From NCBI GenBank assembly GCA_027488815.1, contig JAIYAX010000006.1, positions 207,332 through 271,331 on the forward strand: DNA of 64,000 bases. Reading direction: 5' to 3'. The first letter of the stretch is position 1. The number at the start of each line of letters is the position of its first letter. The stretch comes from Cytophagaceae bacterium (GTDB lineage Bacteria > Bacteroidota > Bacteroidia > Cytophagales > JAIYAX01). The notes under the pieces are model-generated. The model made no database searches. It saw only the letters and a program-made list of their open reading frames with translations, and was not told the origin of the DNA. Made by a program: the position numbers and the translations under genes. Below are positions 50,479 through 59,083 of this stretch, piece after piece.

Positions 50479-53400
50479 TTAATAGCCATCATCAATAGGT
50501 TCTCCTGTGAAAGGGTCAATCTCCTGCTTTTTAGGTTTCTTCTCTTCTTTCTTGGGTTCCTCTTTCTTAGGCTCTTCTTTTTTAGGCTCTACTTTCTTGG
50601 GTTCCTCTTTTTTGATAGGCTCACCGGTAAACGGATCTACTTCCTCTGATTTTGTCTTTGGGTCTGTGCTTTTAGCAGGCGAAATGGGCTCACCTGTAAA
50701 CGGATCTACTTCTTCAGACTCAGGTTTTGGCTTAGGTTTGTCTTTTGCAGGTAGTGCCGCAGGTTTGGATTCATTGGTTTTGGGTTCACTAACTTTTGGC
50801 TTGGCAGCGGGTTCAGACGGCTCAGAACTAAATGGATCAATATCCTTTTCTTCTATGGCTGGTTTAACCGGCTCCTTTTTAGGAGTGGCTACAGGTTTGG
50901 GCTCTTCTTTTTTGGGCTCAGGTGGGGGTATTGGCTTGGGCTCTTCCTTTTTTGGCTCTGTTAGGATGGCAGGTTTTGCCTCCTCCTTTTTAGGCTGCAC
51001 TCTCTCTGGTTCTGTAACCACAGGATTCTGAGCCGGCTTGTTACTGTTGCTATTATTGGGTTCTTCTTTTTTGACATCTGGAATAGCTGAAGGCTTAGAT
51101 TCTTCTTTCTTTGGTAGAGGCTTAGCTGCTGGAGCTACAGGCTCACCGGTGAAAGGATCCACTTCCTGATCTTCCACTTTTGGTTTGGCAGGTTCTTTCT
51201 TGGGCTCTTCGGGCTTGGGCTCCTCTTTCTTAGGTTTTGCAACAGGGGCTACTGGCTCACCGGTGAAAGGATCCACTTCCTGATCTTCCGCTTTTGGCTT
51301 GGCAGGCTCTTTCTTAGGCTCTTCGGGCTTGGGCTCCTCTTTCTTAGGTTTTGCAATGGGGGCTACAGGCTCACCGGTGAAAGGATCCACTTCCTGATCT
51401 TCCACTTTTGGTTTGGCGGGTTCTTTCTTGGGCTCTTCGGACTTTGGCTTGGGCTCCTCTTTCTTAGGTTTTGCAACAGGGGCTACAGGCTCACCGGTAA
51501 AAGGATCCACTTCCTGATCTTCCACTTTTGGTTTTGCAGGCTCTTTCTTAGGCTCTTCGGGCTTGGGTTCTTCTTTCTTGGGTTTTGGTTTTTCCGCTGG
51601 TGCCAATGGTTCACCAGTAAAAGGATCTACTTCCTCTTCGTTACGTTTCTGTTCCTCCTGACCAGTCTCTGAAGGCTTGGATTCGGTTTTTCCTTTTGAC
51701 TCACGCTCCTTAGAACTTGAATCCTTCTTTTTCTTTAATGGCTTTGATTCCTCAGCAGGTTTTTCTGAAGGTTCTTCAATTTCTTCTCCGGTGAAGGGAT
51801 CAACTTCCTTCTTTTTTGATGGCTTTTTCTTTTGAACAGGCTCGCCAGTGAAGGGATCGATCTCTTCTTCCTCTCCTGTCGATTCCTCAGGGGTTGAGGT
51901 CTTCTTTCCTTTGTCTGACTTCTTTGATTTGACATCTTCTACAGGCTTCTCTTCAACTGGTTTTTCTTCTTCGACTTCGATCTTCTCTCCGGTGAATGGA
52001 TCAATCTCGAATTTTTTCTCAGCGGATTTCTCTTTTTTCAAAGCCGGAGAAACCAGATTTTCCTCTTGAGTCTCCTTGATTTCCTCTTCTACTTCCTCAC
52101 CAGTAAAAGGATCGATCTCTACGTCTTTCTTCTTCACTTTCTTGGTAGGTTGATCAGCAAATGGATCCAATCCAGTCTCTTCTGTTTCCTCTTCCTCACT
52201 TAGCACATCTTGTTGGCCTTCATCATCCGCTTCAATTTCGGCCTGCTCTTGTTCAAGCTCTTGTTTGTCAATCTCGGCCTCAGTTACACGGAGGTAATTG
52301 ATCTTGAAGTCTCGTACAAACTGCCGCTTTTCAGAAGGCTCTGCTAGTCTTACTCCATAGGTATCCGGTGCAGGTTCGCTTCCTTTAGTTCTTGCAAGGA
52401 TCAAATCATTAAAATCTCTTTTAGAAGACACCATTGACAGCACCCTTCTGTCATAAGACAAAAAGTACCAGGTGTCAAGAGTGGGCTGGAGGTATAAAAA
52501 AACGGCTTCGCCATCCAATAACTTCCGAATCTCCAGATAGCCATCCATCTTGGCATTAATATCCTTTTTGTAAATATTAGATACCCCTAATTGCCCCTGA
52601 CTAAACCAAGCCCGGTTGTCTTCATTCCACTCCAGATTTACCTCTGCCAATGTAATCGCACCTGAAATTTTGGATGAGGCTTGTAATAGAGGCACATAAC
52701 CTGTTCTGCCTGAAACATCCCATTGTTTAGCAGGCTCCTGGCCTATGATCTCTGCAAGTCTAAACAACAGAGCCGAAGGGTCTTCTGCTGCAACTTCTGT
52801 TGACTGGGTCTTGATGGCTGCCTCGACTTTATCGGCCATAACCATAAATGCATTTGGCGGGGCCTGATATGCAAGTGTCAATAAGGTATTGAACCTGTAA
52901 ATACCACTATCAAGCGAGGCATCTCCGGAGCCGGCAGCTGATGCTTTGATATCTGGGCTTTCATGGATAAAATTGAATGCTCCTTCATATCTTAAACGCT
53001 TCGTTTTATCTTCAAAAACCAAGACGTTTCCTACCATGCTTTTCCCTTCCAGCTTCTCCTTCGGACCGATGGTGAATTCACCAAGATCAACATCGTAAGT
53101 TAAGTCCCCTTCGGCCGTTATTACATCTTTGTCGTTTTGAGAGGTGCGTACAGCAACAAATGTGTTGTACAATAAAGATGAGCCGCTTTGGATGTGAAGT
53201 CCAGAAACAAGAGGCTGTCCATCCTGACTTTTAATTCCGGCTGTATTTAGAACGATATCTTCAGTTTCACCAGTACTTTTAAATGCAAACCAGTCTGTTT
53301 GGGTTTCATCCTCTTCAGTGGCTTTAATATCCAGTTTAACAAAGCCATCAAACTCGAGTTTCGGTTTGAAGGCATACATTTTCACATTGCCTTTATAGAG

Positions 53401-56400
53401 AATTCTGGGGCCCAAAACAATAGGCTCCTCATCCGGAACTGTTCCGGTTGCAGTAGTGCTTCCGAATTTACTTTTCCGGCTCTGGCCTTTTTGCAATTCT
53501 GACTGAAAATCATCAAAAATGATGTCAAAAGTATCGTTAAGCACATTGGCATATCGGTAATCTCCACGACCCTGAAAACGGTATCTGGAAAAAATATCTA
53601 TAGTTCCCTTGTTCAGAGTATGGTACTCATTCAACGTATCGACGATGATAACTGCATTTTGCAACTGCTGCATTTCAGCGTTTTCCTTTATAACAACGGT
53701 GCCGTTTTCTGGGACAATCTTAGCATCAGCAACCTGAATGTGAGGTATACCATAAACCGTCATTTGACTGGTTTTAATGTCGTAGACACCCTTTACGGCA
53801 TTAAAGACTAACGAGTCCTGATCAGGTCTTGTTGAATAAAAGAATGAGTAATCTATGTCCTCACCCTCATCCATGCTCATGGTAACGGTGTTATCGTCAA
53901 AATTCCATACCCCTTTGGGAATTGAGGTTTTGTATTGCATGTAAGGAAAGTCAATGTTTGCCTCTCCTTCATATACTGGAATAAATGTCGCCTGACGGTT
54001 GTTAAGCTCGTAGTCTACGTTTACATCGTGAGCAAACACTGCTGGCTTATAGGGGTCCTCACTTTTAATCTGAAAAACCGCTTCATCAGCCTTAAAGCGC
54101 TCTTCGTTAAACTGAATGTTGTTTCCTTTTACGATCGCATTATTATCTTCCCATCGGCCAATCCCATTCATCCCCAGGCTTGAAAGGACCATTTCACCTC
54201 TAAACCTACTTTTGCCTTCGTACAATGTGAAAGGGTTCTTCATATTTCTTACTACCATGCTGTCTTCAGCGATAAGCCATGACATCTGGTAGCTATCGAG
54301 GTTTGTCCCGGCAAAACTGAGCCCTCCCATCTCAGTTCCCTCTACTTTAAATGACTTACCAATGGTTGTCAAGGAATCCTGATAGAAGACAAACTTGTCA
54401 GACGTAGCAGTAGATGCCAGGTAATTGATCTGGCCGTTTGAGGTAAAGCCATTCCCGTCCAATTTTAAATTACTATATAGCTTACCCTTCCCATTATAAA
54501 TTTCAAACCCCTCTTGTGGCAAATCGTGCACAAAACCGAGTGAAAGATCAGGCATAACCTTAAGGACATACTCGAAATCAGGAAAAAGCCCATCGGAATA
54601 CATTGTGCCATTAAAGGAAATAGTGGAGGGGTCATCACTATTCATACTATCCAAGCCAAATGGAGGTACTTCAAAATAAATGCGCTCATCATAAACTCCA
54701 CCGAGCACATTTGGCTGATTAAAAAACACATAGGCCGGTTGATCCAAATCAAAAGTTGGGTATCTGGCTATCTTCTTCTTACCTGACTTGTTGTTTACTT
54801 CATTGATTAAGAGTACTCCTGATGTTCTTTGTAAGTTGTTCAAAAGCTTCTTGGCAACTTCACGGTTACTGCTGGTGTCTATAGTACGAATGATGAAGTC
54901 AATGGAGTCGATTTGAACCATGTCGACCAGAAAGCTATCATAGCTGAAGCGGAAATTCTCACCACTAAACACATAGTTTCCGGCAACCAGTTTGCCATGG
55001 AACTTCATGTTCCTTCTATCTGCAATATCCACGATCCCATCTCTTGGTGTAATCGCCACGTTGAGTGAATCACTAATGGTAAAGTTCTGAACCCCTCGGA
55101 TCACCATTGCATTGTCTCGGATATTCAGGCGAACATTCGCATCCTCAGACGTGAATGATGAAATCTGAATATTGTCATAATCTGTCTTTCCGGCATGAGC
55201 TTTATAAAAATGATAGGCTTTTTGTAATACTGTAATACGCCCGGTAGATGGATTGAATTTTATAAATCCTTTACCTGCCAATTCAATGATGGCGGGAAGA
55301 GCCGTTTCCCGTTTCACTTTAAAAGATGCCTTTAAATCATCGATATACAGTTGCTCGCTGCGGTTCCGAATAGCCTGGATAACGACTAGGTTAAGTATAT
55401 TGTAATTGTTGTTGTTTCTGAAAACTTCATACTCTGACTCCCTGAAATAATCCTTTGACTCTATGATGACTGGCAGCACATCTCTTGCATGGTACGTGGC
55501 AAACTCAAGACTGTCTTGGGTAAGATCGTAGTAGAGCTTCTCTGCTGTGATGAAAAGTTTGTGGTAAGTATCAGTGTAAGGGTGCTTTTTATAGGCCCCT
55601 TTGCTGGCATAAAGACGTAAGTCTGGGATTTCCTTGCTGTAATGAAGTCTGACTACAGGATGGTAAACAGAATCTTTATCGGTATATATGACAATTGATG
55701 TCTTATCTGAAAGCAGAGCGGTATCCAGTAGCTCAAACCGTGGAGAATTGGCTCTGAACTTAAGCTCATTGTTGTACTGAACGCTGATAAAAGATAGATC
55801 CTGATTGATAGAAGTGCTATACCTCTTTTGTCCTATGAGTGAAAAACCACCTCTATACTCTATTCCGGGGCCCAGGTCTTTGATATCGACATTGTTGTTG
55901 TAGGAGACAAATCTTGGATAGCTTTTTTCCGACCTTACCCTTCGCTTGATCGAGCGAAAGCTAAATGATCCTTCAAGAGGCTCATAAAGGTACTTGTCAT
56001 AATGAAGCTTGGCGCCTTCTGCATCCAGGCTGGCATTCATCGTATTGAACGAATATTCAGCTAATTCAGCATAAACTTCTTCCTCGGGTATCTCAACAGT
56101 GGTCCAATCAAACTTGCCTCCCTTGCCGACAAATGTAAAATTTGAAAGCATCAGTGCTCCTTCAGTTCCTTTCAAAACTGTAGAGTCGAAAGCCGAATAA
56201 AACTCCAGATCAATCGGCTCTGTAAACCTGATCAAAGGCCCTTTCAAAGGTGGAATGTCTGCCGTAGGAGGTGCTGCGTTTGCAATAACATCTTCCACAT
56301 TGGCTTTCTCTTGTGTTTCAGCCGGTGCTTCTTCAAAACTCCCTCCCCAATCATCTGAAGGCTCGGGTTTGTTAAACTCCTCCATGACCTCATCCCTCCT

Positions 56401-56949
56401 TTGGTCCATAGGGTCTTCCTCAACAGCAACTTCGGGCACTTTTTCCGGAGGAGGGCCGGCCCATTCCAAAACAAAGGCATTGGAAGAGGTGATCAATCTG
56501 TTAAAGGGAGCCTGATACAAGGCATTGAAGTTGAAAAAGTCTTTAAGAGTTCGAAGGAAAGTATTGAATTCAGCCTCGGTCAATTCTTCAAGACTTCTTT
56601 CTGTAAGCGTCAGAAGAACATCTAGTTGCTCACCCTTTAATCCCTTTTCATTTATGGCACCAGAAAGTGTAAAAAAGAAATCTGAAAACTGTCGGTTGAT
56701 CCTGAACTTTTTGTTGTAAAACTTCCAGGTTAATTGGTAAAAACGAGCTCTTTGATCTTCGTTCAAGCTGCTGTAGATGCTCGAAAGTTCTGATGAAAGC
56801 CGTTGGTTGATACTATCCGGCTGCTTGGCAAGCACGGCAGACAGGTCCTCTATGAATGCTTCCGGATCTTTTGACATTCGAAAGCCCTGAGATAAGGCTA
56901 TACCTGATCCCCAAACGATAAAAAGCCATATGATCAGAAGTTTCCTCAT
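50479..56949 (-). CDS. Giant secreted protein with DPFTGE repeat tail
   Basis: From the ATG at 56949, within the prmA stop (ATGA), the product has 2156 residues with a signal peptide (MRKLLIIWLFIVWGSGIALS). Residues 20-165 are helical. Roughly 240-1560 are rich in short beta strands and low in cysteine, with regular alternation like a long beta-solenoid or barrel scaffold (for example KLHYDKYLYEPLEGSFSF). From about 1600 the composition changes to lysine, glutamate and proline, with 12 exact DPFTGE motifs (mostly in EVDPFTGEP) plus two degenerate ones; the last ends the protein (IDPFTGEPIDDGY). The family is not recognised and no type IX secretion sorting domain is visible. It is probably a surface or periplasmic protein. 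Confidence 0.8.
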   Translation of the reverse strand: MRKLLIIWLFIVWGSGIALSQGFRMSKDPEAFIEDLSAVLAKQPDSINQRLSSELSSIYSSLNEDQRARFYQLTWKFYNKKFRINRQFSDFFFTLSGAINEKGLKGEQLDVLLTLTERSLEELTEAEFNTFLRTLKDFFNFNALYQAPFNRLITSSNAFVLEWAGPPPEKVPEVAVEEDPMDQRRDEVMEEFNKPEPSDDWGGSFEEAPAETQEKANVEDVIANAAPPTADIPPLKGPLIRFTEPIDLEFYSAFDSTVLKGTEGALMLSNFTFVGKGGKFDWTTVEIPEEEVYAELAEYSFNTMNASLDAEGAKLHYDKYLYEPLEGSFSFRSIKRRVRSEKSYPRFVSYNNNVDIKDLGPGIEYRGGFSLIGQKRYSTSINQDLSFISVQYNNELKFRANSPRFELLDTALLSDKTSIVIYTDKDSVYHPVVRLHYSKEIPDLRLYASKGAYKKHPYTDTYHKLFITAEKLYYDLTQDSLEFATYHARDVLPVIIESKDYFRESEYEVFRNNNNYNILNLVVIQAIRNRSEQLYIDDLKASFKVKRETALPAIIELAGKGFIKFNPSTGRITVLQKAYHFYKAHAGKTDYDNIQISSFTSEDANVRLNIRDNAMVIRGVQNFTISDSLNVAITPRDGIVDIADRRNMKFHGKLVAGNYVFSGENFRFSYDSFLVDMVQIDSIDFIIRTIDTSSNREVAKKLLNNLQRTSGVLLINEVNNKSGKKKIARYPTFDLDQPAYVFFNQPNVLGGVYDERIYFEVPPFGLDSMNSDDPSTISFNGTMYSDGLFPDFEYVLKVMPDLSLGFVHDLPQEGFEIYNGKGKLYSNLKLDGNGFTSNGQINYLASTATSDKFVFYQDSLTTIGKSFKVEGTEMGGLSFAGTNLDSYQMSWLIAEDSMVVRNMKNPFTLYEGKSRFRGEMVLSSLGMNGIGRWEDNNAIVKGNNIQFNEERFKADEAVFQIKSEDPYKPAVFAHDVNVDYELNNRQATFIPVYEGEANIDFPYMQYKTSIPKGVWNFDDNTVTMSMDEGEDIDYSFFYSTRPDQDSLVFNAVKGVYDIKTSQMTVYGIPHIQVADAKIVPENGTVVIKENAEMQQLQNAVIIVDTLNEYHTLNKGTIDIFSRYRFQGRGDYRYANVLNDTFDIIFDDFQSELQKGQSRKSKFGSTTATGTVPDEEPIVLGPRILYKGNVKMYAFKPKLEFDGFVKLDIKATEEDETQTDWFAFKSTGETEDIVLNTAGIKSQDGQPLVSGLHIQSGSSLLYNTFVAVRTSQNDKDVITAEGDLTYDVDLGEFTIGPKEKLEGKSMVGNVLVFEDKTKRLRYEGAFNFIHESPDIKASAAGSGDASLDSGIYRFNTLLTLAYQAPPNAFMVMADKVEAAIKTQSTEVAAEDPSALLFRLAEIIGQEPAKQWDVSGRTGYVPLLQASSKISGAITLAEVNLEWNEDNRAWFSQGQLGVSNIYKKDINAKMDGYLEIRKLLDGEAVFLYLQPTLDTWYFLSYDRRVLSMVSSKRDFNDLILARTKGSEPAPDTYGVRLAEPSEKRQFVRDFKINYLRVTEAEIDKQELEQEQAEIEADDEGQQDVLSEEEETEETGLDPFADQPTKKVKKKDVEIDPFTGEEVEEEIKETQEENLVSPALKKEKSAEKKFEIDPFTGEKIEVEEEKPVEEKPVEDVKSKKSDKGKKTSTPEESTGEEEEIDPFTGEPVQKKKPSKKKEVDPFTGEEIEEPSEKPAEESKPLKKKKDSSSKERESKGKTESKPSETGQEEQKRNEEEVDPFTGEPLAPAEKPKPKKEEPKPEEPKKEPAKPKVEDQEVDPFTGEPVAPVAKPKKEEPKPKSEEPKKEPAKPKVEDQEVDPFTGEPVAPIAKPKKEEPKPEEPKKEPAKPKAEDQEVDPFTGEPVAPVAKPKKEEPKPEEPKKEPAKPKVEDQEVDPFTGEPVAPAAKPLPKKEESKPSAIPDVKKEEPNNSNSNKPAQNPVVTEPERVQPKKEEAKPAILTEPKKEEPKPIPPPEPKKEEPKPVATPKKEPVKPAIEEKDIDPFSSEPSEPAAKPKVSEPKTNESKPAALPAKDKPKPKPESEEVDPFTGEPISPAKSTDPKTKSEEVDPFTGEPIKKEEPKKVEPKKEEPKKEEPKKEEKKPKKQEIDPFTGEPIDDGY
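51130..51630 (-). repeat. Tandem DNA repeats in the giant gene tail
   Basis: GCTCACCGG-type units recur at 51141, 51255, 51369, 51489 and 51609 (the last as GTTCACCAG), spaced 114, 114, 120 and 120 bases, that is 38 to 40 codons. The middle copies are nearly identical, including synonymous positions, so they arose by recent duplication. They are coding repeats inside one long gene. Confidence 0.9.
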
Positions 56950-57788
56950 GCAACTTTCTGAGCTACAAGAGTAACCCACTGCTGTTCACTGGTTTCACTT
57001 CTGACTTTACGAAAACCATTTTTCTCCAAAGCAATTTCTATAAGTGGCAAATCTGCATCGTAAAAACCACTTAAAAACAATAGGCCTCCTGGTTTGGTGT
57101 ACTGGTGATAGTAAGGAAACTCATCAATTAACACATTTCTGTTGATGTTTGCTAAAAAGTAATCGGCCTCAGGAAGATGTTTTAACTCAGCCACAGAGCC
57201 ACAATAGAGTTTTATGTTGCTATTGTTTTTTGAGGCATTCTGATTAGCATTTTCCACTACATGTGGTTCAATATCAAAGGCTACAATTGATGTGGCACCC
57301 AACTTTGATGCCAGTATTGCCAACACGCCTGACCCAGTGCCTGCGTCAATTACAGTTGAATCATGAAAGGGGTATTTCAGCATCAGCCGAATCATTCCGG
57401 CTGTAGTATCATGATGACCTGTCCCAAATGACATTTCAGGGTTGATCACCAGATCAATCTCAAAGGACGGGTCAAAGGGATGGAAGTCAGCCCGAATTCG
57501 GCAATTCTCCACTTCAACAGGTTGGTAGCTTTTCTCCCATTCCTCATTCCAGTTTTTGGTGGGTTGGTTACGGGACTCCCATGAAACCGAAGTATACTCA
57601 CTGTAGTGTTCACTTACCTCATCTAAGATCTCAGGGCTAAATATGTCAGGCAGGCTGTGGCAAATGAGGCCTTCCTCTGTTTCAATGATTGGGTCATAGC
57701 CATTGAGCGCCAATTCTGCCATAATCATTTCACGGTATTCGGTATCAGCGATTTTGAAAACGATCTCTATGTAGGTTTCTCCGTTCAT
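56946..57788 (-). CDS. prmA: Ribosomal protein L11 methyltransferase PrmA
   Basis: This 280-residue AdoMet-dependent methyltransferase has the motif IDAGTGSGVLAILASKLGA and the catalytic block YFLANINRNVLIDEFPYY. The N-terminal substrate domain (IETEEGLICHSLPDIFSPEI) is present, though Bacteroidota versions are divergent there. It trimethylates ribosomal protein L11 in the cytoplasm. It overlaps the giant gene start by 4 bases, which couples translation of a housekeeping enzyme to that of the giant secreted protein, and the DUF6150 gene ends just upstream at 57789. Confidence 0.93.
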   Translation of the reverse strand: MNGETYIEIVFKIADTEYREMIMAELALNGYDPIIETEEGLICHSLPDIFSPEILDEVSEHYSEYTSVSWESRNQPTKNWNEEWEKSYQPVEVENCRIRADFHPFDPSFEIDLVINPEMSFGTGHHDTTAGMIRLMLKYPFHDSTVIDAGTGSGVLAILASKLGATSIVAFDIEPHVVENANQNASKNNSNIKLYCGSVAELKHLPEADYFLANINRNVLIDEFPYYHQYTKPGGLLFLSGFYDADLPLIEIALEKNGFRKVRSETSEQQWVTLVAQKVA

Positions 57789-58136
57789 TTATCTACAGCC
57801 TGCAAAAGACCGGGTATCCGTATATGAAATGGCAAAATCTGCTGCTGGGCGGGTTTTCTCCTTAAAAACCACGTAATCGGCCATTGAAATGTGTTCAACT
57901 ATAAACCAAAGACCCGGAGCATCGGCAAAAAGTCGTTGATCCTCCTTGAATACGATTAAATCTGCAAAATCTGCCTGCTCCACTTCATAGACAAAATACT
58001 CCGCCAGATTTCTGTTTTCCGTAAAGTAGACGGCTCCTTGTATGCTGCAATACTTTTTACCTCCCGTCTGAGCCATCGTGCAGAGCGTTGAGGCAAGTAA
58101 AACAACCAAGATGCAAAGCAATCTTTTCACGACCAT
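57789..58136 (-). CDS. Secreted DUF6150-type protein
   Basis: The 115-residue product has a signal peptide (VKRLLCILVVLLASTLCTMA) and then repeated short blocks with the same feel: AEYFVYEVEQADFADLIVFK, ADAPGLWFIVEHISMADYVV and AADFAISYTDTRSFAGCR. This is the DUF6150 pattern of three similar strand pairs rich in FAD, FADL and VVFKE. The function is unknown. It overlaps the tpiA stop by 10 bases; a GTG at 58130 would shorten the overlap and is also possible. It precedes prmA directly. Confidence 0.72.
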   Translation of the reverse strand: MVVKRLLCILVVLLASTLCTMAQTGGKKYCSIQGAVYFTENRNLAEYFVYEVEQADFADLIVFKEDQRLFADAPGLWFIVEHISMADYVVFKEKTRPAADFAISYTDTRSFAGCR

Positions 58137-58888
58137 TGGAATGATTTGGCTATGGCAATAAAGTCTCTGGCATTAAGTGAAGCACCCCCAATGAGCCCAC
58201 CATCTACATCTGAACAAGCAAATAGTTCTGCTGCATTATCAGGTTTTACGCTTCCTCCGTATAGGATAGAAATGCCTTCTGATTGCGAAGAGCCCATGTT
58301 TTCACTGATCATCAAGCGTATGGAGGCATGCATTTCCTGTGCTTGCTGGCTCGTTGCTGTTTTACCTGTTCCTATTGCCCAAATAGGCTCATAAGCAAGG
58401 ATGATATGTTCCCAATTGGATGCCTCGAGTTTGAACAAACTTTGCTCAAGCTGTTTTTTCACATAGTCAACATGTGTTCCTTGTTCTCGGATGGATAGAG
58501 GCTCACCGCAGCATAAAATCACTTTCAGTGCGGATTTTAAAGCTTGTTGAATCTTATCTAGGACGATTTGATCTGTTTCTCTGAAAATTTCTCTCCGCTC
58601 ACTATGGCCAATGATCACATACTGAGCACCAACCGATTTGAGCATTTCAGCTGATAAATCACCTGTGTAGGCTCCTGATAAAAAGGCACTACAATTTTGT
58701 GCGGCAAGTGGCAAAGAGCCAATCATATCTTTCAACCTTGACAAATAAATTGCTGGCGGAGCCAAAATGATGTTAACACGAGAATCCACCTCGTCCATCA
58801 CCATTGGCTTGATCTCAGCTGCCAATTGCAGAGCCTGATCCAGGGTCTTGTTCATTTTCCAGTTACCGGCTACTATTTTCTGCCTCAT
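58127..58888 (-). CDS. tpiA: Triosephosphate isomerase
   Basis: From the ATG at 58888 the product has 253 residues. The active-site lysine is in GNWKMNKT, the electrophile histidine in VIIGHSERREIF and the catalytic glutamate in LAYEPIWAIGTGKT. It interconverts dihydroxyacetone phosphate and glyceraldehyde-3-phosphate in glycolysis. The GTG at 58894 is 6 bases upstream and less likely than the ATG. It is the first gene of the minus-strand run that includes the DUF6150, prmA and giant genes. Confidence 0.97.
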   Translation of the reverse strand: MRQKIVAGNWKMNKTLDQALQLAAEIKPMVMDEVDSRVNIILAPPAIYLSRLKDMIGSLPLAAQNCSAFLSGAYTGDLSAEMLKSVGAQYVIIGHSERREIFRETDQIVLDKIQQALKSALKVILCCGEPLSIREQGTHVDYVKKQLEQSLFKLEASNWEHIILAYEPIWAIGTGKTATSQQAQEMHASIRLMISENMGSSQSEGISILYGGSVKPDNAAELFACSDVDGGLIGGASLNARDFIAIAKSFQWS

Positions 58889-59083
58889 GAGCACATTACG
58901 GGTAATTTATTCAGCGTGTGCAATTTATGTTTTTTATGCTTAAGATGATTTTCCATTTATGTATTTCTAAATCCTTTTAAAGTCTCAATCATCCAACCAA
59001 ATGATTTCAGCCAATTCTCTTTGAAATGACATTAACAACTTTGTGCAAGGTTTTTAGTTAATACATCATACCATTACATTTTC

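Noticed and set aside
50507..51031. A 174-residue plus-strand ORF rich in GSSFLGS-type repeats
   Set aside because: It is the reverse reading of the lysine-glutamate-proline tail of the giant gene; the repeats come from the coding strand and there is no ribosome-binding or promoter signal.
51130..51630. Possible CRISPR array because of regular 114-120 base spacing
   Set aside because: The units are long, in frame, and translate to a continuous protein tail; there are no short repeats with unique spacers.
58889..59083. Promoters for tpiA and the TonB receptor
   Set aside because: Only partial matches to TAnnTTTG were found on either strand, so no call is made.
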